A stretch of 64,000 nucleotides of DNA from Caballeronia sp. TF1N1 (GTDB lineage Bacteria; Pseudomonadota; Gammaproteobacteria; Burkholderiales; Burkholderiaceae), in assembly GCF_022878925.1 (NCBI RefSeq), contig NZ_CP084630.1, positions 1-64,000 on the forward strand, given 5' to 3'. This document shows, piece after piece, positions 44,175-54,318 of this stretch. A program made the position numbers and the translations under genes. Within the stretch, counting starts at the first letter, position 1; every line of letters starts with the position of its first letter. Below the pieces are notes generated by a model. That model did not search any database, was not told where the DNA came from, and worked only from the letters and a program-made list of their open reading frames with translations.

Positions 44175-46154
44175 ATGGCCAATCAACCCCAACAATTGAC
44201 GCTGCCCACGCCGCGTACCTACACCCGCACCGACTTCACGGCGCTGCGCGCGTTCGTGCAGCGCGTGCCGGCGGCCACCATCGCGCGGCTTTACTACGAT
44301 GTCGAACGCGCGCCCCAAGCGGCGAGCCCTGAGACCACCGAGCGCTACCTGCGCCAGATGCGCGATGACCTGGTAAGCCTGGCGCTCAAACACGGCTCGT
44401 CGGTGCTCGCCGATCACCTCAAAGCGTCGATCAAACAACACGGCAGCGCGCGACTCACCGCCATGACGCTGCGCATGATCGAGCAGGCGTCGACCATGGC
44501 GGCCGCCTCGCCGTCGTTGGGCCATCCGGTCGAGTTGTGGTTCCGGCCGCTGATTGCACGACGCTTGATCGGCGAGGGGATCACCACGCTGGGCGCCCTG
44601 ATTAAGTACTGCAATGCCCGTGGCGGCAGCTGGTGGCGATCCGTGCCGCGCATCGGACCGCTGCGCGCGGCGACCCTGGTGGCATGGCTGCATCGCCATG
44701 AGCGAAGCCTTGGTGCACGCGTCGCCGACGACGTCGATGCGAGGCCACTTGACGTCACCTTTCGCGCAGCGGGCGAGCCGGTCGCCATCGTGGTGGGCGG
44801 CGATCCGGCCGTGCCGCGTCTGGCGCCGTTCGAGCAGCTTGCCGTGCCGGCTGAGTTATCGGGCGGTGATGGACTCCATCGAGGCATCAACCGTGCGGGC
44901 AGCTTCGCCTTCATTCGTGCCGAGCACGATCTGGCCGCCGTGCACGCCTACCTGCACCGGTATCGCGATCGTCCGGTGACCCTGCGTGCCTATACGCGGG
45001 AGCTCGAACGGCTGATTTTGTGGAGCGTGGTCGTTCAACAAAAGCCGCTGTCCTCACTGCTCGTCGAAGACTGCGAGACATACAAGGACTTTCTGAAGGC
45101 GCCGATCGCGAGCTTTACTGGGCCGAAGCGTCCGCGCACGAGCGGCCGTTGGCGCCCCTTTGCGCCCGATGGACTGTCGGACGACAGTCAGGCGTATGCG
45201 GTGCGCGTGATCCGCGCGGCGTTCGCCTGGCTCGTCGAGGTGCGCTATCTCGCCGGCAATCCTTGGAGCGCGGTGCATGAACCGGCGACGGTCATTCGCG
45301 AGACAGCGGTGCAGGTTCATCGCGCCTTACCGGCCGATCTTTGGACGCGCGTACGAAGGCTCCTCGACGCCCGTTGTGTGGCCTCGGCATCTTCGACACC
45401 GGCGGCGACGGGACAGTCGTCGGAACGTTTAGCCAAGCAGGCGCGGGCGCGTGAGCGGCAAGAGGCGGCGCCTCAATGGCGGGCTGCGCGAGCGGCCATT
45501 CTTTTGATGGGTGACTCGGGGTTACGTCGAGTAGAAGCCGCTCGGGCGAGGCGTGAAGACCTTCGGCCTTCTGACGTCAGAAGCGAATTGTCGACGTCCG
45601 CGCGACAACCATCGGGGGAGGCGTCTGGCGCGCGTGCGCGATCCGTCTGGACCCTGACGATCGTCGGGAAGCGGCGCAAGCAACGCACCGTGCCGGTGAG
45701 CAGCGCCACGCTTGATGCGCTGCGCGCTCATTGGGCCGACCGCGATCGCAATTTCGATAGTCAGGCGCACGGGCCGCTGATCGCGCCACTTTGGATTCCG
45801 GAAACCAACACTGCACAGAATCGGCATGCCACTGACGACGATGTGGCCTACACGCCGGACGCGCTCGGGCGGCTGGTACGCATGGCTGTCCGCCGACTGG
45901 TGGTTGAGCTTAGAGCCGACCCCGCGTCGCTAAGCGAGATGAGCACCGAGGACCTGGTGCAACTGGTCAACACCTCGGCACATGCGTTTCGCCATACCTT
46001 CGGCACGCGCGCCGTCGCGCGGGATATGCCCACCGATGTTGTGCAGTCGATCCTTGGTCACGCATCGCTGCAGACGACCTCGATCTACGTCAAGGCGGAA
46101 AAGCGGCGCATGCTTGAGGCTGCCGCGCGGTATTACGCAGACGACGACTCTTAG
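44175..46154 (+). CDS. large tyrosine recombinase/integrase (DUF3701 N-terminal type)
   Basis: A protein of 659 residues. The N-terminal ~200 residues carry a DUF3701-like region with a helix-hairpin-helix-like segment (VPRIGPLRAATLVAWLHRHE). A SAM-like core-binding domain is around 250-390. The catalytic domain has Arg451 (GLRRVEAAR), a Lys in IVGKRRKQR, His603/Arg606 (HAFRHTF), a His in LGHASLQTT and nucleophile Tyr638 (IYVK), so it looks active. Relatives occur on Burkholderiaceae plasmids and may resolve multimers or mobilise genes. A decayed copy of its 3' end is at 48683-49047. Confidence 0.9.
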   Translation: MANQPQQLTLPTPRTYTRTDFTALRAFVQRVPAATIARLYYDVERAPQAASPETTERYLRQMRDDLVSLALKHGSSVLADHLKASIKQHGSARLTAMTLRMIEQASTMAAASPSLGHPVELWFRPLIARRLIGEGITTLGALIKYCNARGGSWWRSVPRIGPLRAATLVAWLHRHERSLGARVADDVDARPLDVTFRAAGEPVAIVVGGDPAVPRLAPFEQLAVPAELSGGDGLHRGINRAGSFAFIRAEHDLAAVHAYLHRYRDRPVTLRAYTRELERLILWSVVVQQKPLSSLLVEDCETYKDFLKAPIASFTGPKRPRTSGRWRPFAPDGLSDDSQAYAVRVIRAAFAWLVEVRYLAGNPWSAVHEPATVIRETAVQVHRALPADLWTRVRRLLDARCVASASSTPAATGQSSERLAKQARARERQEAAPQWRAARAAILLMGDSGLRRVEAARARREDLRPSDVRSELSTSARQPSGEASGARARSVWTLTIVGKRRKQRTVPVSSATLDALRAHWADRDRNFDSQAHGPLIAPLWIPETNTAQNRHATDDDVAYTPDALGRLVRMAVRRLVVELRADPASLSEMSTEDLVQLVNTSAHAFRHTFGTRAVARDMPTDVVQSILGHASLQTTSIYVKAEKRRMLEAAARYYADDDS

Positions 46155-46568
46155 TGCCCTAAGCTCGAACGCGGAGGGTTATAAAAGATGTTGCTTGAGG
46201 AACGGCGTCATGTCGCCGAAAAGAGTTCGGGCGTTATCAGCTCGCCGATACGCCGCCGGCGCGCTTGGACAATGAGATTTCTGTAAGCTAGAAAACAGGA
46301 AGTTGGTTCGCTGCGAAGACATTGAAGAATGGGCAGATGGCTATAAAACGTGGCCCGGTCTATCCATTTCCTTTTGACAGGGGTGAAAAACTGCACTTGT
46401 ATTCAGGAAGCCAAATAGGCCAGCAGAAAGGGGACATTGCGTCGCCGTAGCGGCATTTGACGACCGGATTAGCTTCAATCAAACAACCGCTTTGACGTTT
46501 TTGCCGTTAGCCAAACTAGATTACCTCAATGGCAAAAATAACAAGCCTCGACAGAGGCATCGACGGAT
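46155..46568. other. intergenic stretch after the recombinase
   Basis: About 410 bp between the recombinase and the convergent hypothetical gene. Only short frames without family resemblance or ribosome sites were seen. I see no repeat or hairpin worth naming. Confidence 0.4.
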
Positions 46569-47090
46569 TCAGGACCGGCGATTGACGTCTTCGGTGAGCG
46601 CGTCATGGAAGCGCTCGCACGCCTCTTGCAACCGCGCTGTTGCGTCGCCGAACGCCCGCGCATGCTGTTCGGCTCGTTGTGCCGGGTTCAGGAATGGCGC
46701 GACGTTCGATTTGGCCACTTTGACGTTTTGCAGCGCTCGAAGGGTCCGCCGGCTTGCGCCAGTTGCTTGCCGCTCAAGTTCCGAAAACAGCATTGGCAGC
46801 AACCAATGGTTGGTTGACAGTGATGGAGTCGCGCGATCCGCAGCCGCTTCGTCATTTTCAGCACGCAGGTGCAGCTCGCACACCATTAAAATGCGTTTCG
46901 ACCAAGCGTCAAAGACGTTCAGCGCGCCGCGCAGCGCGCGCGCCTCGTCCGAAACGAATGCCGAGTGGGGATCTGAAGTGCTTGCGGGGCGCAAGTCGCC
47001 TGCCCCCTCGAAGAGGTGGTCGAAGGGATTCATCGCACGGTGCACCATCGTCCATCGTGGCCATCGAAGCCGTCTAAGTCGCGGTGGCAT
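46569..47090 (-). CDS. hypothetical helical protein
   Basis: A protein of 173 residues from ATG 47090, not recognised. The open frame extends to 47204, but that region contains a rho-independent-type hairpin on the other strand, so the shorter start (with GAGA upstream) is preferred. It is mostly helical with charged residues (ALRGALNVFDAWSKRILMVC, LFSELERQATGASRRTL, QRAEQHARAFGDATARLQEA). It has no signal or membrane segment. It is divergent from the gene at 47315. Function unknown. Confidence 0.55.
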   Translation of the reverse strand: MPPRLRRLRWPRWTMVHRAMNPFDHLFEGAGDLRPASTSDPHSAFVSDEARALRGALNVFDAWSKRILMVCELHLRAENDEAAADRATPSLSTNHWLLPMLFSELERQATGASRRTLRALQNVKVAKSNVAPFLNPAQRAEQHARAFGDATARLQEACERFHDALTEDVNRRS

Positions 47091-47175
47091 TACGGATCTC
47101 AAATTGGTCTCCTCTTGCAATCGTACACGCTTGCGCCGTGCCGACGCTCGGGTCTTCGCTAACGACAAAGAGTCC

Positions 47176-47195
47176 CGCCCCGCGGGCGTTTTTTT
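47176..47195 (+). terminator. hairpin plus T7 tract upstream of the 47315 gene
   Basis: CGCCC-CGC-GGGCG followed by seven T residues is a compact rho-independent terminator pattern on the forward strand. No forward gene ends before it; the next forward gene starts 120 bp later. It may therefore end a short leader or small RNA, or act as an attenuator. Confidence 0.6.
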
Positions 47196-47314
47196 GTCCG
47201 CCACACGCTTGCGAGTTCAACGCTGGACGATGGGACCCTAAATCAAAAAGACATTTGCGAACGCACAGCATGCGAATATGCCCCTGTTTCCGAATTCCGA
47301 GCCGTTTCCCAGTC

Positions 47315-47806
47315 ATGACCCAGCAAAACAAATTTAAGCGAGGGCTTGGCCAGCGCGCCCGCAACAACAAGGCCATGTTCTTGCCTGTGAGCGAGGCGAC
47401 CGCCAATCATATATCGCTTCGCTCATGGACTTCGCTCGATCGCGTGCGCGCGGGGGACGCTGACCCCGAAGCCGTCCTAGCGCTCGCGCACGCCACGGTC
47501 GTGGCCGCTCGCGTTGCCCAGTTGGGGTTTGGTTCGTTGGCCAAGGAAACGCTAGCCGAGGCGGCCACGGGACTGGCAGAAGCGATCGAGCGGGGCTGCC
47601 TCGATAATAACTGGCAGGTTGCGCCAGCGGTTTTCGCTTCGATCGGCCGCGCGCTTAATGAGCATCACCGCCAGCTGTTGCAGGTTCGTATGGGCGTGAT
47701 CGTGGAGGCCAATGAATGGCTTGAGGCAAAGCTCGATCACGGAGCGAGGATGCAGGACCTGCTAGACACGCTGCTGCCGCGATCCCAGTTAGATCCTGGC
47801 GATTGA
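47315..47806 (+). CDS. hypothetical protein
   Basis: A protein of 163 residues starting MTQQNKFKRGLGQRARNNK. The N-terminus is basic, then comes a largely helical body (AVLALAHATVVAARVAQLGF, LAKETLAEAATGLAEAIERG, AVFASIGRALNEHHRQLLQV). It is not recognised. The ATG at 47315 was chosen because the upstream in-frame extension crosses the divergent gene and the terminator. The composition suggests a cytoplasmic, possibly nucleic-acid-binding protein. It is followed by another small unknown gene. Confidence 0.6.
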   Translation: MTQQNKFKRGLGQRARNNKAMFLPVSEATANHISLRSWTSLDRVRAGDADPEAVLALAHATVVAARVAQLGFGSLAKETLAEAATGLAEAIERGCLDNNWQVAPAVFASIGRALNEHHRQLLQVRMGVIVEANEWLEAKLDHGARMQDLLDTLLPRSQLDPGD

Positions 47807-47884
47807 GCGAAAACGATACGTTTTAGGCGTTAGAGCGCGACGCTTGCGGAAACTGAACGAGCGAAACCGAGAGTGAACAAGCAA

Positions 47885-48268
47885 ATGGACGAATGTGGCG
47901 GAGCGGGCGACGAACTTGGAAAACGCGGGCAGGTGGAGGCCGAGTTTCAGGAGTTTGTGCAAGACGTGGCCGCGCAGCGGTTTTTCCTAAGCAACCCGGA
48001 GCGGCGCGCGGCGCGCGCTATGTTGGCCGAGGGTTTCTGCTCGGTGGAAGTCGCCGCCTTCTTGCAAGCGTCTCCTTGGGCCACCTATTACCGAAATGTC
48101 GTGAGGGAGCACCACCTGCCCGAGTCAGCAGCGACGCGGGACGCGTTGCGCAAATCGTTCGAGCTTGGCGAAAGCGGAAGGGTCGCAGCTCAGCGGGCGA
48201 TCGGGGCAACGCGCAAGAATGGTCACGAGATGTTTGGCCCCGTCACCGCGCCGAGATATCTTGACTAA
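47885..48268 (+). CDS. hypothetical protein with HTH-like segment
   Basis: A protein of 127 residues starting at ATG 47885; GTG 47873 is four codons upstream. The middle segment RRAARAMLAEGFCSVEVAAFLQASPWATYYRNVVREH could form a helix-turn-helix. The rest is charged and unrecognised. It follows the 163-residue gene after 78 bp and may be co-expressed with it. Function unknown. Confidence 0.5.
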   Translation: MDECGGAGDELGKRGQVEAEFQEFVQDVAAQRFFLSNPERRAARAMLAEGFCSVEVAAFLQASPWATYYRNVVREHHLPESAATRDALRKSFELGESGRVAAQRAIGATRKNGHEMFGPVTAPRYLD

Positions 48269-48682
48269 ACCGTCCATATCGCCTCTGTTGAGCTTGAGAT
48301 TGAGCTTTTCGGCCGGGTGCACTCCCGCGACAAGCGCTGGCCGGCTTGGATGCGCGAGTTGACGCAGGGGCGGCCTCCTTCGATCGACTGAGGGACGTCT
48401 GCGCTTCGTGACCTGGCCAGTGCGGGCGGGCAGTCTCGGCGCAACGTACGGTAGCACGGCGCACGTCGGCTATCAAACGCTGCCGATCACCAGAACGTTT
48501 CCCCGTGACGGCGAACGTCACCAACGACTGCATGATCTCGGCGCCGAATATCGACTTCGGCTCGAAGGTTCTCGAGTCATTTCCGGTTCCAGCGTGGTTT
48601 TCGTAAGAGCTTCACTTCTAAGCGGACGAAAATTTCGCGGCCTTGGCTGCATGGGACTTGCTGGCTGATTGCGCCAATTTTG
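48269..48682. other. non-coding or decayed stretch
   Basis: About 410 bp with several overlapping short frames but no family resemblance, no ribosome sites and no dyads. It leads into the decayed recombinase copy and is probably degraded DNA. Confidence 0.4.
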
Positions 48683-49047
48683 TCCCGAGACCTACGCTGC
48701 GCAGAATCGCCATGCCACCGACGAGCCTGAAATGGCCTACACGCCGGACGCACTCGGGGCGGTTGGTACGCATGGCGGTACGGCGAGTCGTAGTTGAGTT
48801 CGGGCCGACGCCGCTACGCTGAGTGAGATGATCTCGGAAGACCTAGTCCAGTTGGTCAACACTTCCGCGCATGCGTTTCGCCATACCCTTCGGCACGCGA
48901 GCGGTCGCGCGGGATATGCCGACCGACGTGGTTCGGTCGATCCTGAAGCACGCTTCACTGCAAATCACTCCATTTACGTGAAAGCGGAAAAGCGGCGCAT
49001 GTTTGTGGCAGCGGCACGATACTTCGCAGATGACGATGTGGAGTAGT
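48683..49047 (+). pseudogene. decayed 3' copy of the tyrosine recombinase
   Basis: The DNA from about 48683 is clearly related to 45810-46154 (shared QNRHATD, YTPDALG, EDLVQLVNTSAHAFRHT and KAEKRRM coding). It has at least two one-base insertions that break the frame, around GGGGCGG (48753) and CATACCC (48882), plus a small deletion near the last His-Tyr region. It is not translatable as one protein and represents the remains of a duplicate. Confidence 0.88.
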
Positions 49048-49186
49048 TAGAATCGTTCATCTTGCGTTGCAGTATCGTTCGACGTGCAAGCTACGTATCG
49101 GCATAACTGGCGCGGCCCTAGCGCGTTGGTTTTCGATGGGAGTACGAGTCCGGCCAAGCCGGGAGGAAAAATCCATTTAATACGCT

Positions 49187-49375
49187 ATGAATACACTTTC
49201 GCTTTCCGAAGCTCTTCGCATGGCTGCGGAGGTGCTACGCGATGTTGCCGCTACTCGCTGCACGCCGTCTGGCTATGACATGGATGCCGGTCTTGCACAG
49301 ATGCACGCCGACGCAGCAGATGTTCTCGAAAAGGAGCTGAGAGCGCTTCAAGCACTGATATCACGAAAAGCCTAA
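49187..49375 (+). CDS. small hypothetical protein
   Basis: A protein of 62 residues, MNTLSLSEALRMAAEVLRDV to the end LRALQALISRKA, helical and slightly acidic. GGGAGG lies about 20 bp before the ATG, which is far for a ribosome site. The codon pattern is regular, so it may be real. No family recognised; it lies between two pseudogenes. Confidence 0.4.
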   Translation: MNTLSLSEALRMAAEVLRDVAATRCTPSGYDMDAGLAQMHADAADVLEKELRALQALISRKA

Positions 49376-49410
49376 ATTCAGTGCATGACAACGCGACGGG
49401 AATTGACTAA

Positions 49411-49951
49411 TTGACTGAAGCAACCGGCGAGCGGTACCGACAGTCTGGAAGAAGCGATAAGCGCCGGATCCTGGACGAGTTCGTCCAATTGACGGGCCAT
49501 CACCGCAAACATGCAATACGCATGCTGTTCCAAGAGTCCCTGTTACCTATGGGCAAGCCAGGTCCACAGCGTCGCTATAACGATGTCGTGCGCGCGAAAC
49601 TCATCACGCTCTGGGAGGCGAGCGACCGGATATGCGGCAAGCGGCGAAAGGCGCTCATGCCGACACTGCTCGACTCGATGACACGGCGCGGTCACTTGGT
49701 GCTACCAAACGAATTGCGCACGCAACTCGAAGAGATCAGCGCCGCTACGATTGATCGGTTGTAGCGAAATGTGCGTGGGAAAGCGTTTGGCGACCAGCGC
49801 CGACGTGCGGGGCGGAGTCGGCAATGCAATCCGCCGAGCAGTGCCGATCCGGACCTTCACTGACTGGAACGATCTGCTATCCGGTTTTCGCGAAGTCGAT
49901 TTTGTCGAGCATTGCGGTGACACTAAGATCGACGGTGACTTCCTACACTGA
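49411..49951 (+). pseudogene. DDE integrase/transposase fragment with frameshift
   Basis: The first frame (49411-49764) gives KRRILDEFVQLTGHHRKHAI and LWEASDRICGKRRKALMP, the N-terminus of a large integrase-core transposase of the ISNCY type. A shift to another frame near 49760 continues with RRAVPIRTFTDWNDLLSGFR and EVDFVEHCGDTKIDGDFLH, the start of the catalytic domain. It then ends at a stop, so most of the catalytic core is lost. The exact insertion-sequence family is from motif memory. Confidence 0.75.
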
Positions 49952-50009
49952 GCGAATGGCGGAAGTCTACCGAAGAGGTCTACGATGCAAATCGGCGCGC
50001 CAAAATAGT

Positions 50010-51566
50010 TTAGGCCTCGATGGAAAAGAAAGCGACCGCGCCGGTAAGGTGCATGCCTTGATCATGAAGCGCCTGAGCGGCCGCCGCCGCCTCCTCAACT
50101 AGCGCGGCGTTTTGCTGGGTGACCTGATCCATTTGCGCGATGGCCTGATTCACTTGTTCGATGCCGCGACTTTGTTCGCCTGACGCCGCAGCAATTTCCT
50201 GCATGATGTCAGTCACTTTGGTCACAGCAGCGGTCACGTCAGCCATCGTCCGCCCCGCATCGCTTGCAAGGAGCGCTCCGTCCTGAACTTTTTGGACCGA
50301 GTTCTCGATCAAGGTCTTGATGTCCTTGGCGGCGCTCGACGAGCGTTGAGCGAGTGTTCGGACCTCGCTGGCGACGACCGCAAAGCCGCGCCCTTGTTCG
50401 CCGGCACGCGCCGCTTCTACTGCCGCATTCAACGCCAGGATATTCGTCTGGAATGCGATGCCCTCAATGATTGCGGTGATGTTGGCGATCTCGGTCGAGC
50501 TGTCGCTGATGCCGTTCATCGTTTCAACCACGCGGCCAACCACTGCGTTTCCTCGTCGAGCGATGTCGAAAGCGTTGCCCGCGAGCGATGCCGCATGTGA
50601 GGCGCTTTCGGAGTTGCTTTTAACGGCCGAATTAAGTTGTTCCATGCTGGCAGCGGTTTGTTCCAGCGATGCAGCCTGCTCCTCGGTGCGTTGGCTGAGG
50701 TCAGTGTTGCCGGTGGCAATCTCCCTTGCAGCGCATTCGACAGCGGTGCTGCTTTCTCGTACTTGGCCGATTGTTGCGGTCAATCGATCATTCATCTGTT
50801 GGAGCGCCCGCAACAGCGACGCCGTCTCGTCGCGACCTGAAACATGCAAGGTCGTTCGTAAGTCGCCTTGCGCGACCGCGTTGGCAGTCCGAACCGCGCG
50901 CTTAAGAGGCTCGACAATCGAGCGCGTGATGGCCGCTGCTGCACCGATCGCCAGCAGAATGGCGGCGAGACAAACGCCGAGCTGGATATTGCGGGTCAAG
51001 ACATACTGCTGATCATAATCGGCTGCGATCTCAGCTTCTTTTTGTCGCGTGAGCGCCGCATACTCGTCTGTGGCATGGGTCAGCTTGGCAAGCAAGGGGC
51101 GGCACTCTGCGTTCATTTTCGCAATCGCCGCGTCCCGACGACCTGCATTCTCAAGCTCCAAGATCGCAGTAGCGACAGGGGCATAAGCCTGCTCAATCTC
51201 ATCAATACGGCCAACGAGTGCGCGGGCCTGATCCGATGCATCGGGTCTCGCAACCAGCCGCTTGAGTTCCGTCAGATGTGCCTGAACGTCGGAATGGGCC
51301 GCGACGACATCCGTCTTCTCCAGTGCAAGATCAGACTCGGTGATGACTAACACAATATTGCGCGCGGCGATGGCGCGTCGGTCGACCGCCGCGCGTAGTT
51401 GTGCGGCAACGTTTGCGCGCGCATTAACACCTTCTAAATAAGACTCGAATGCTTGTCGTGACTGATTGAGCGCGTAAATGGAGTTGATCGAAATACAGAC
51501 CACCATGACAGTCAGAAGCGAGAACGCGTATGCCAGCTTACTTTTGACGCTTAGATTGTGGAGCAT
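50010..51566 (-). CDS. methyl-accepting chemotaxis protein 1
   Basis: A chemoreceptor of 518 residues. Residues ~10-30 are the first membrane helix, followed by a four-helix-type periplasmic sensor (about 35-190, Tar/MCP_4HB-like). A second helix ([22 protein letters not shown]), HAMP, and a signalling domain follow, with the invariant hairpin [22 protein letters not shown]. Methylation helices [18 protein letters not shown] are clear. It has no C-terminal CheR-binding pentapeptide. It is divergent from MCP 2, and a weak sigma-28-like site lies 84 bp upstream. The ligand is unknown. Confidence 0.96.
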   Translation of the reverse strand: MLHNLSVKSKLAYAFSLLTVMVVCISINSIYALNQSRQAFESYLEGVNARANVAAQLRAAVDRRAIAARNIVLVITESDLALEKTDVVAAHSDVQAHLTELKRLVARPDASDQARALVGRIDEIEQAYAPVATAILELENAGRRDAAIAKMNAECRPLLAKLTHATDEYAALTRQKEAEIAADYDQQYVLTRNIQLGVCLAAILLAIGAAAAITRSIVEPLKRAVRTANAVAQGDLRTTLHVSGRDETASLLRALQQMNDRLTATIGQVRESSTAVECAAREIATGNTDLSQRTEEQAASLEQTAASMEQLNSAVKSNSESASHAASLAGNAFDIARRGNAVVGRVVETMNGISDSSTEIANITAIIEGIAFQTNILALNAAVEAARAGEQGRGFAVVASEVRTLAQRSSSAAKDIKTLIENSVQKVQDGALLASDAGRTMADVTAAVTKVTDIMQEIAAASGEQSRGIEQVNQAIAQMDQVTQQNAALVEEAAAAAQALHDQGMHLTGAVAFFSIEA

Positions 51567-51649
51567 CTTTTCTCTCAGGGAAAATACTTAATCTAGGTGG
51601 TTATTTGCCACTTTCTCGCAATACGGCCCGCGGCTGTACCCGAATATGC

Positions 51650-51676
51650 TTAACGACCGATACTTTCTGAAGCTGA
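51650..51676 (-). promoter_or_regulatory. weak sigma-28-like promoter for MCP 1
   Basis: Read on the reverse strand: TCAGCTTC, an 11-base spacer, then GTCGTTAA. The -10-like half matches the GCCGATAA-type consensus at six of eight positions and the spacing is exact, but the -35 half is poor. It is included because clear versions precede the other chemotaxis genes. Confidence 0.4.
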
Positions 51677-51791
51677 TACTGAAAACGCGAGGTTTGCGTT
51701 AGTTGAGTGTTTTCTTGGCAGTATTTCTTTCCGACAGCATGTCCCTTTGCCAATAATAAAAAGACGCCGTCACAGGATGGCGACGCCTCTC

Positions 51792-51818
51792 TCAAGAAAC
51801 TTCGTTTATCGCCGTTAA
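51792..51818 (+). promoter_or_regulatory. sigma-28 (FliA)-type promoter for MCP 2
   Basis: TCAAGAAA, an 11-base spacer and GCCGTTAA match the flagellar sigma factor consensus TAAAGTTT-N11-GCCGATAA well. It lies about 70 bp before the MCP 2 start. The rest of the 321-bp gap between the two divergent receptor genes shows no gene. Confidence 0.72.
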
Positions 51819-51887
51819 GCCAGCAGATAGTGCAGGGTGCTTTCGTGCCGAATGACCCTTGTTCTCCACTCATGCATTTTGAAAAAA

Positions 51888-53450
51888 ATGAAAAAAGAAA
51901 CTTGGACGGTCAAGGCAAAGCTGGCCGCGTCATTCGGAACTCTGAGTCTGATCGTTCTTGTGATCGCTGGTATGGCCCTAAGCTCGCTTAACGATGCAAA
52001 CGCGCGATTCGAGGGATTTATCAACGGCATCAATGCTCGCGCGGAAATGGCCACGGCCATCCGCGCCGCAGTCGATGACCGCGCAGAGGCAGTACGCAAT
52101 CTAGCGCTTGTCACGACACCTGCGGACATTGAGCTTGAGCACCAGGCTGTCCTGAAGGCAGAGCAGACAATCGAGGTTCGTCTCGCCGAATTCAATCGGA
52201 TGGTTGCTGGCGCTACAGACATGCCTGCGCAAGCTCATGAGCTCGCCACTGAAATTTCTCGCATCGAGGGGCTCTACCGGCCCGTCGCTCTTGAGATTGT
52301 CGGACTTGCCATGGACGGTCAACGTGAGGCCGCCATTGCTGCTATCAACAACAAATGTCGTCCGCTCTTGGCAGATTTGAAACGCGCTACCAACGCCTAC
52401 ACCGACGCAACCCATGCGCGCGCGGTAGAGATGGTCAACGAGGCGCAGATTCGATTCGAGCATCAGCGTAATCTGCTGGTAGTACTCTCCATTGCGACTT
52501 TGTCGATCGCAATTTTTGCGGGTGCGATCATCACCCTTAGTATCCTGCGCGCGCTGGGCGCCGAGCCTGGCGTGCTTGCTACTATCGCGCAACGGGTTGC
52601 GAAGGGCAACTTACACGCGATCGACGGCGCTCATAAAACAGTCGATGGCAGCGTGCTGTCTTCCATGCATACCATGCAGGGTAGCCTCGTCAAAATGATT
52701 GGTGAGGTCAGGTCAGCGGCGGACAACATCGCCTCCGGTTCGAGTGAAATCGCCACGGGTAACATCGACTTGTCCTCCCGCACTGAACAGCAAGCATCGG
52801 CGCTTCAGCAAACCGCGTCCAGCATGGATGAACTGACCTCGACGGTAAAGCAGAATTCCGAGAACGCGCAGCAGGCTAGCTCGCTTGCCGCTCACGCTTC
52901 AGAAATAGCGCATAAGGGCAATCAGGCCGTCGACCAGGTGATTCAGACGATGAGCACAATCAGTTCAAGCTCGTCGCAGATTTCTGCTATCACCAGCATC
53001 ATCGAAGGTATTGCATTTCAGACCAACATTCTGGCACTTAATGCGGCCGTTGAAGCGGCTCGTGCAGGTGAGCAGGGCCGTGGTTTTGCAGTCGTAGCAG
53101 GTGAAGTGCGAACGCTCGCACAGCGTTCTTCAACCGCCGCAAAGGAGATCAAGGATCTCATTACCATGTCCGTTGCTCAAATCGCTGATGGCGCAGACCA
53201 TGCGAACGACGCCGGCACGACCATGACCGAACTCACGCACGCCGTGAGACGCGTCACCGATATCATGGGGGAGATCGCCAGTGCTTCGTCTGAACAGAGT
53301 AAGGGAATTGAACAAGTCAACCTGGCTATTACGCAGATGGACGTCGTAACGCAACAGAATGCGGCGCTGGTCGAAGAAGCAGCCGCTGCTGCGCAGTCGC
53401 TGGATGGGCAGGGTCGAAAGCTCACGGATGCCGTATCGTTTTTTCATTGA
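51888..53450 (+). CDS. methyl-accepting chemotaxis protein 2
   Basis: A chemoreceptor of 520 residues starting [17 protein letters not shown]. One membrane helix is near residue 10-33, the periplasmic four-helix sensor spans about 35-190, and a second helix ([20 protein letters not shown]) follows. The signalling domain carries [22 protein letters not shown] and intact methylation segments. There is no C-terminal pentapeptide. The sensor is related to that of MCP 1 (shared NARAE/ANV...AVDDRA-type region), suggesting an old duplication. A sigma-28-type promoter precedes it. Confidence 0.96.
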   Translation: MKKETWTVKAKLAASFGTLSLIVLVIAGMALSSLNDANARFEGFINGINARAEMATAIRAAVDDRAEAVRNLALVTTPADIELEHQAVLKAEQTIEVRLAEFNRMVAGATDMPAQAHELATEISRIEGLYRPVALEIVGLAMDGQREAAIAAINNKCRPLLADLKRATNAYTDATHARAVEMVNEAQIRFEHQRNLLVVLSIATLSIAIFAGAIITLSILRALGAEPGVLATIAQRVAKGNLHAIDGAHKTVDGSVLSSMHTMQGSLVKMIGEVRSAADNIASGSSEIATGNIDLSSRTEQQASALQQTASSMDELTSTVKQNSENAQQASSLAAHASEIAHKGNQAVDQVIQTMSTISSSSSQISAITSIIEGIAFQTNILALNAAVEAARAGEQGRGFAVVAGEVRTLAQRSSTAAKEIKDLITMSVAQIADGADHANDAGTTMTELTHAVRRVTDIMGEIASASSEQSKGIEQVNLAITQMDVVTQQNAALVEEAAAAAQSLDGQGRKLTDAVSFFH

Positions 53451-53766
53451 GAGCAGTCATGGTGGAAAGTATGTGCTGCCTCCAAAGGTGTTATCCATCG
53501 CGTAACGACTGGCGTCGCTTCCTACAAAGCTACACTTGTCTCGCACTCGCGGACGTGACGTTAGCCGCCAACAACTTTTTAAGATTGGCGAGCTAATTGT
53601 GTACGAGCAGTATGCTTTCAGCGGGGGCGCGTCTCGAAGACGTAAATGGAACTTGATGCGCTCCCTGAGCTCTCATGGCCAAGAATGATGAATCGTATTT
53701 TTAGCCAGGCGTCTTGAGGCGTTCTTGCAGTGGAGTGCAGCGACTTAAGCTTTTGAGCCGTATCCG
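53451..53766. other. intergenic stretch after MCP 2
   Basis: About 315 bp without a supported gene. One 23-codon forward frame (MELDALPELSWPRMMNRIF start, near 53646) has no family resemblance. No terminator with a clear T tract was seen directly after the MCP 2 stop. Confidence 0.35.
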
Positions 53767-54093
53767 TCAGCGCATCCCGTGTTGACTAAGATATCGAGGA
53801 TTTTGCGCAGAGACCGTACGAGACGCACCAGTGTCATTCGGAATCTTGTGACGGCGATGGACGCCGTTTCGATTGAGTCTGACGACGGTTCCAACACGCT
53901 CGTTGAGATGTTTGTCGGTGAATCCCACGGTGTCGCCGATGAAGAACTCTTCGGGACGAGGGCGCGGTGGCGGCGCTTCCTTTTGAATTGAGGCTGCGGT
54001 GGCATCGAGACAATCGCCGCATACAACACTGCCCATCGGCGTCGAGTCACGTTGTCCTGTACGACCGCTTGCGTAAATTACTACGATAACCAA
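53767..54093 (-). CDS. hypothetical small protein with SH3-like segment
   Basis: A protein of 108 residues. An N-terminal CGDCLDAT could be half of a zinc site, then a Pro/Arg-rich linker and FFIGDTVGFTDKHLNERVGTVVRLNR, which follows the FxVGDxVxFxxK...GxVVRIN pattern of small SH3-like domains in some plasmid proteins. The remaining C-terminus is unrecognised. It may be a fragment. An overlapping reverse frame at 53745-54050 is less plausible. Confidence 0.3.
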   Translation of the reverse strand: MVIVVIYASGRTGQRDSTPMGSVVCGDCLDATAASIQKEAPPPRPRPEEFFIGDTVGFTDKHLNERVGTVVRLNRNGVHRRHKIPNDTGASRTVSAQNPRYLSQHGMR

Positions 54094-54318
54094 ACGTTCG
54101 CACCATGCACGCGGACACTCAAGACGGGTTGCGCTGACGGATACTTTGAGCCGGATATCACGCGCTTGCTAACTACGACAAAAGCGCCTCACGCTGCGCA
54201 TTAAGCGCGGAGTGCTGGCGCATTAGATGAGTGGGTTCCGACCGCTCTCCCCGCAATGCAGAAGTCCTAACACGCGGTTGCGGCGAAAATCTGAGGTCTC
54301 AGCCCACGCGGGCTGCAT

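Noticed and set aside
51771..51795. Hairpin-like GACGCC...GGCGACGCC segment as a terminator
   Set aside because: Pairing needs several mismatches or wobble pairs and there is no T tract in the right place.
51601..51873. Reverse frame of 90 codons between the divergent receptors
   Set aside because: It contains the promoter-like sites of both receptors and shows no family features.
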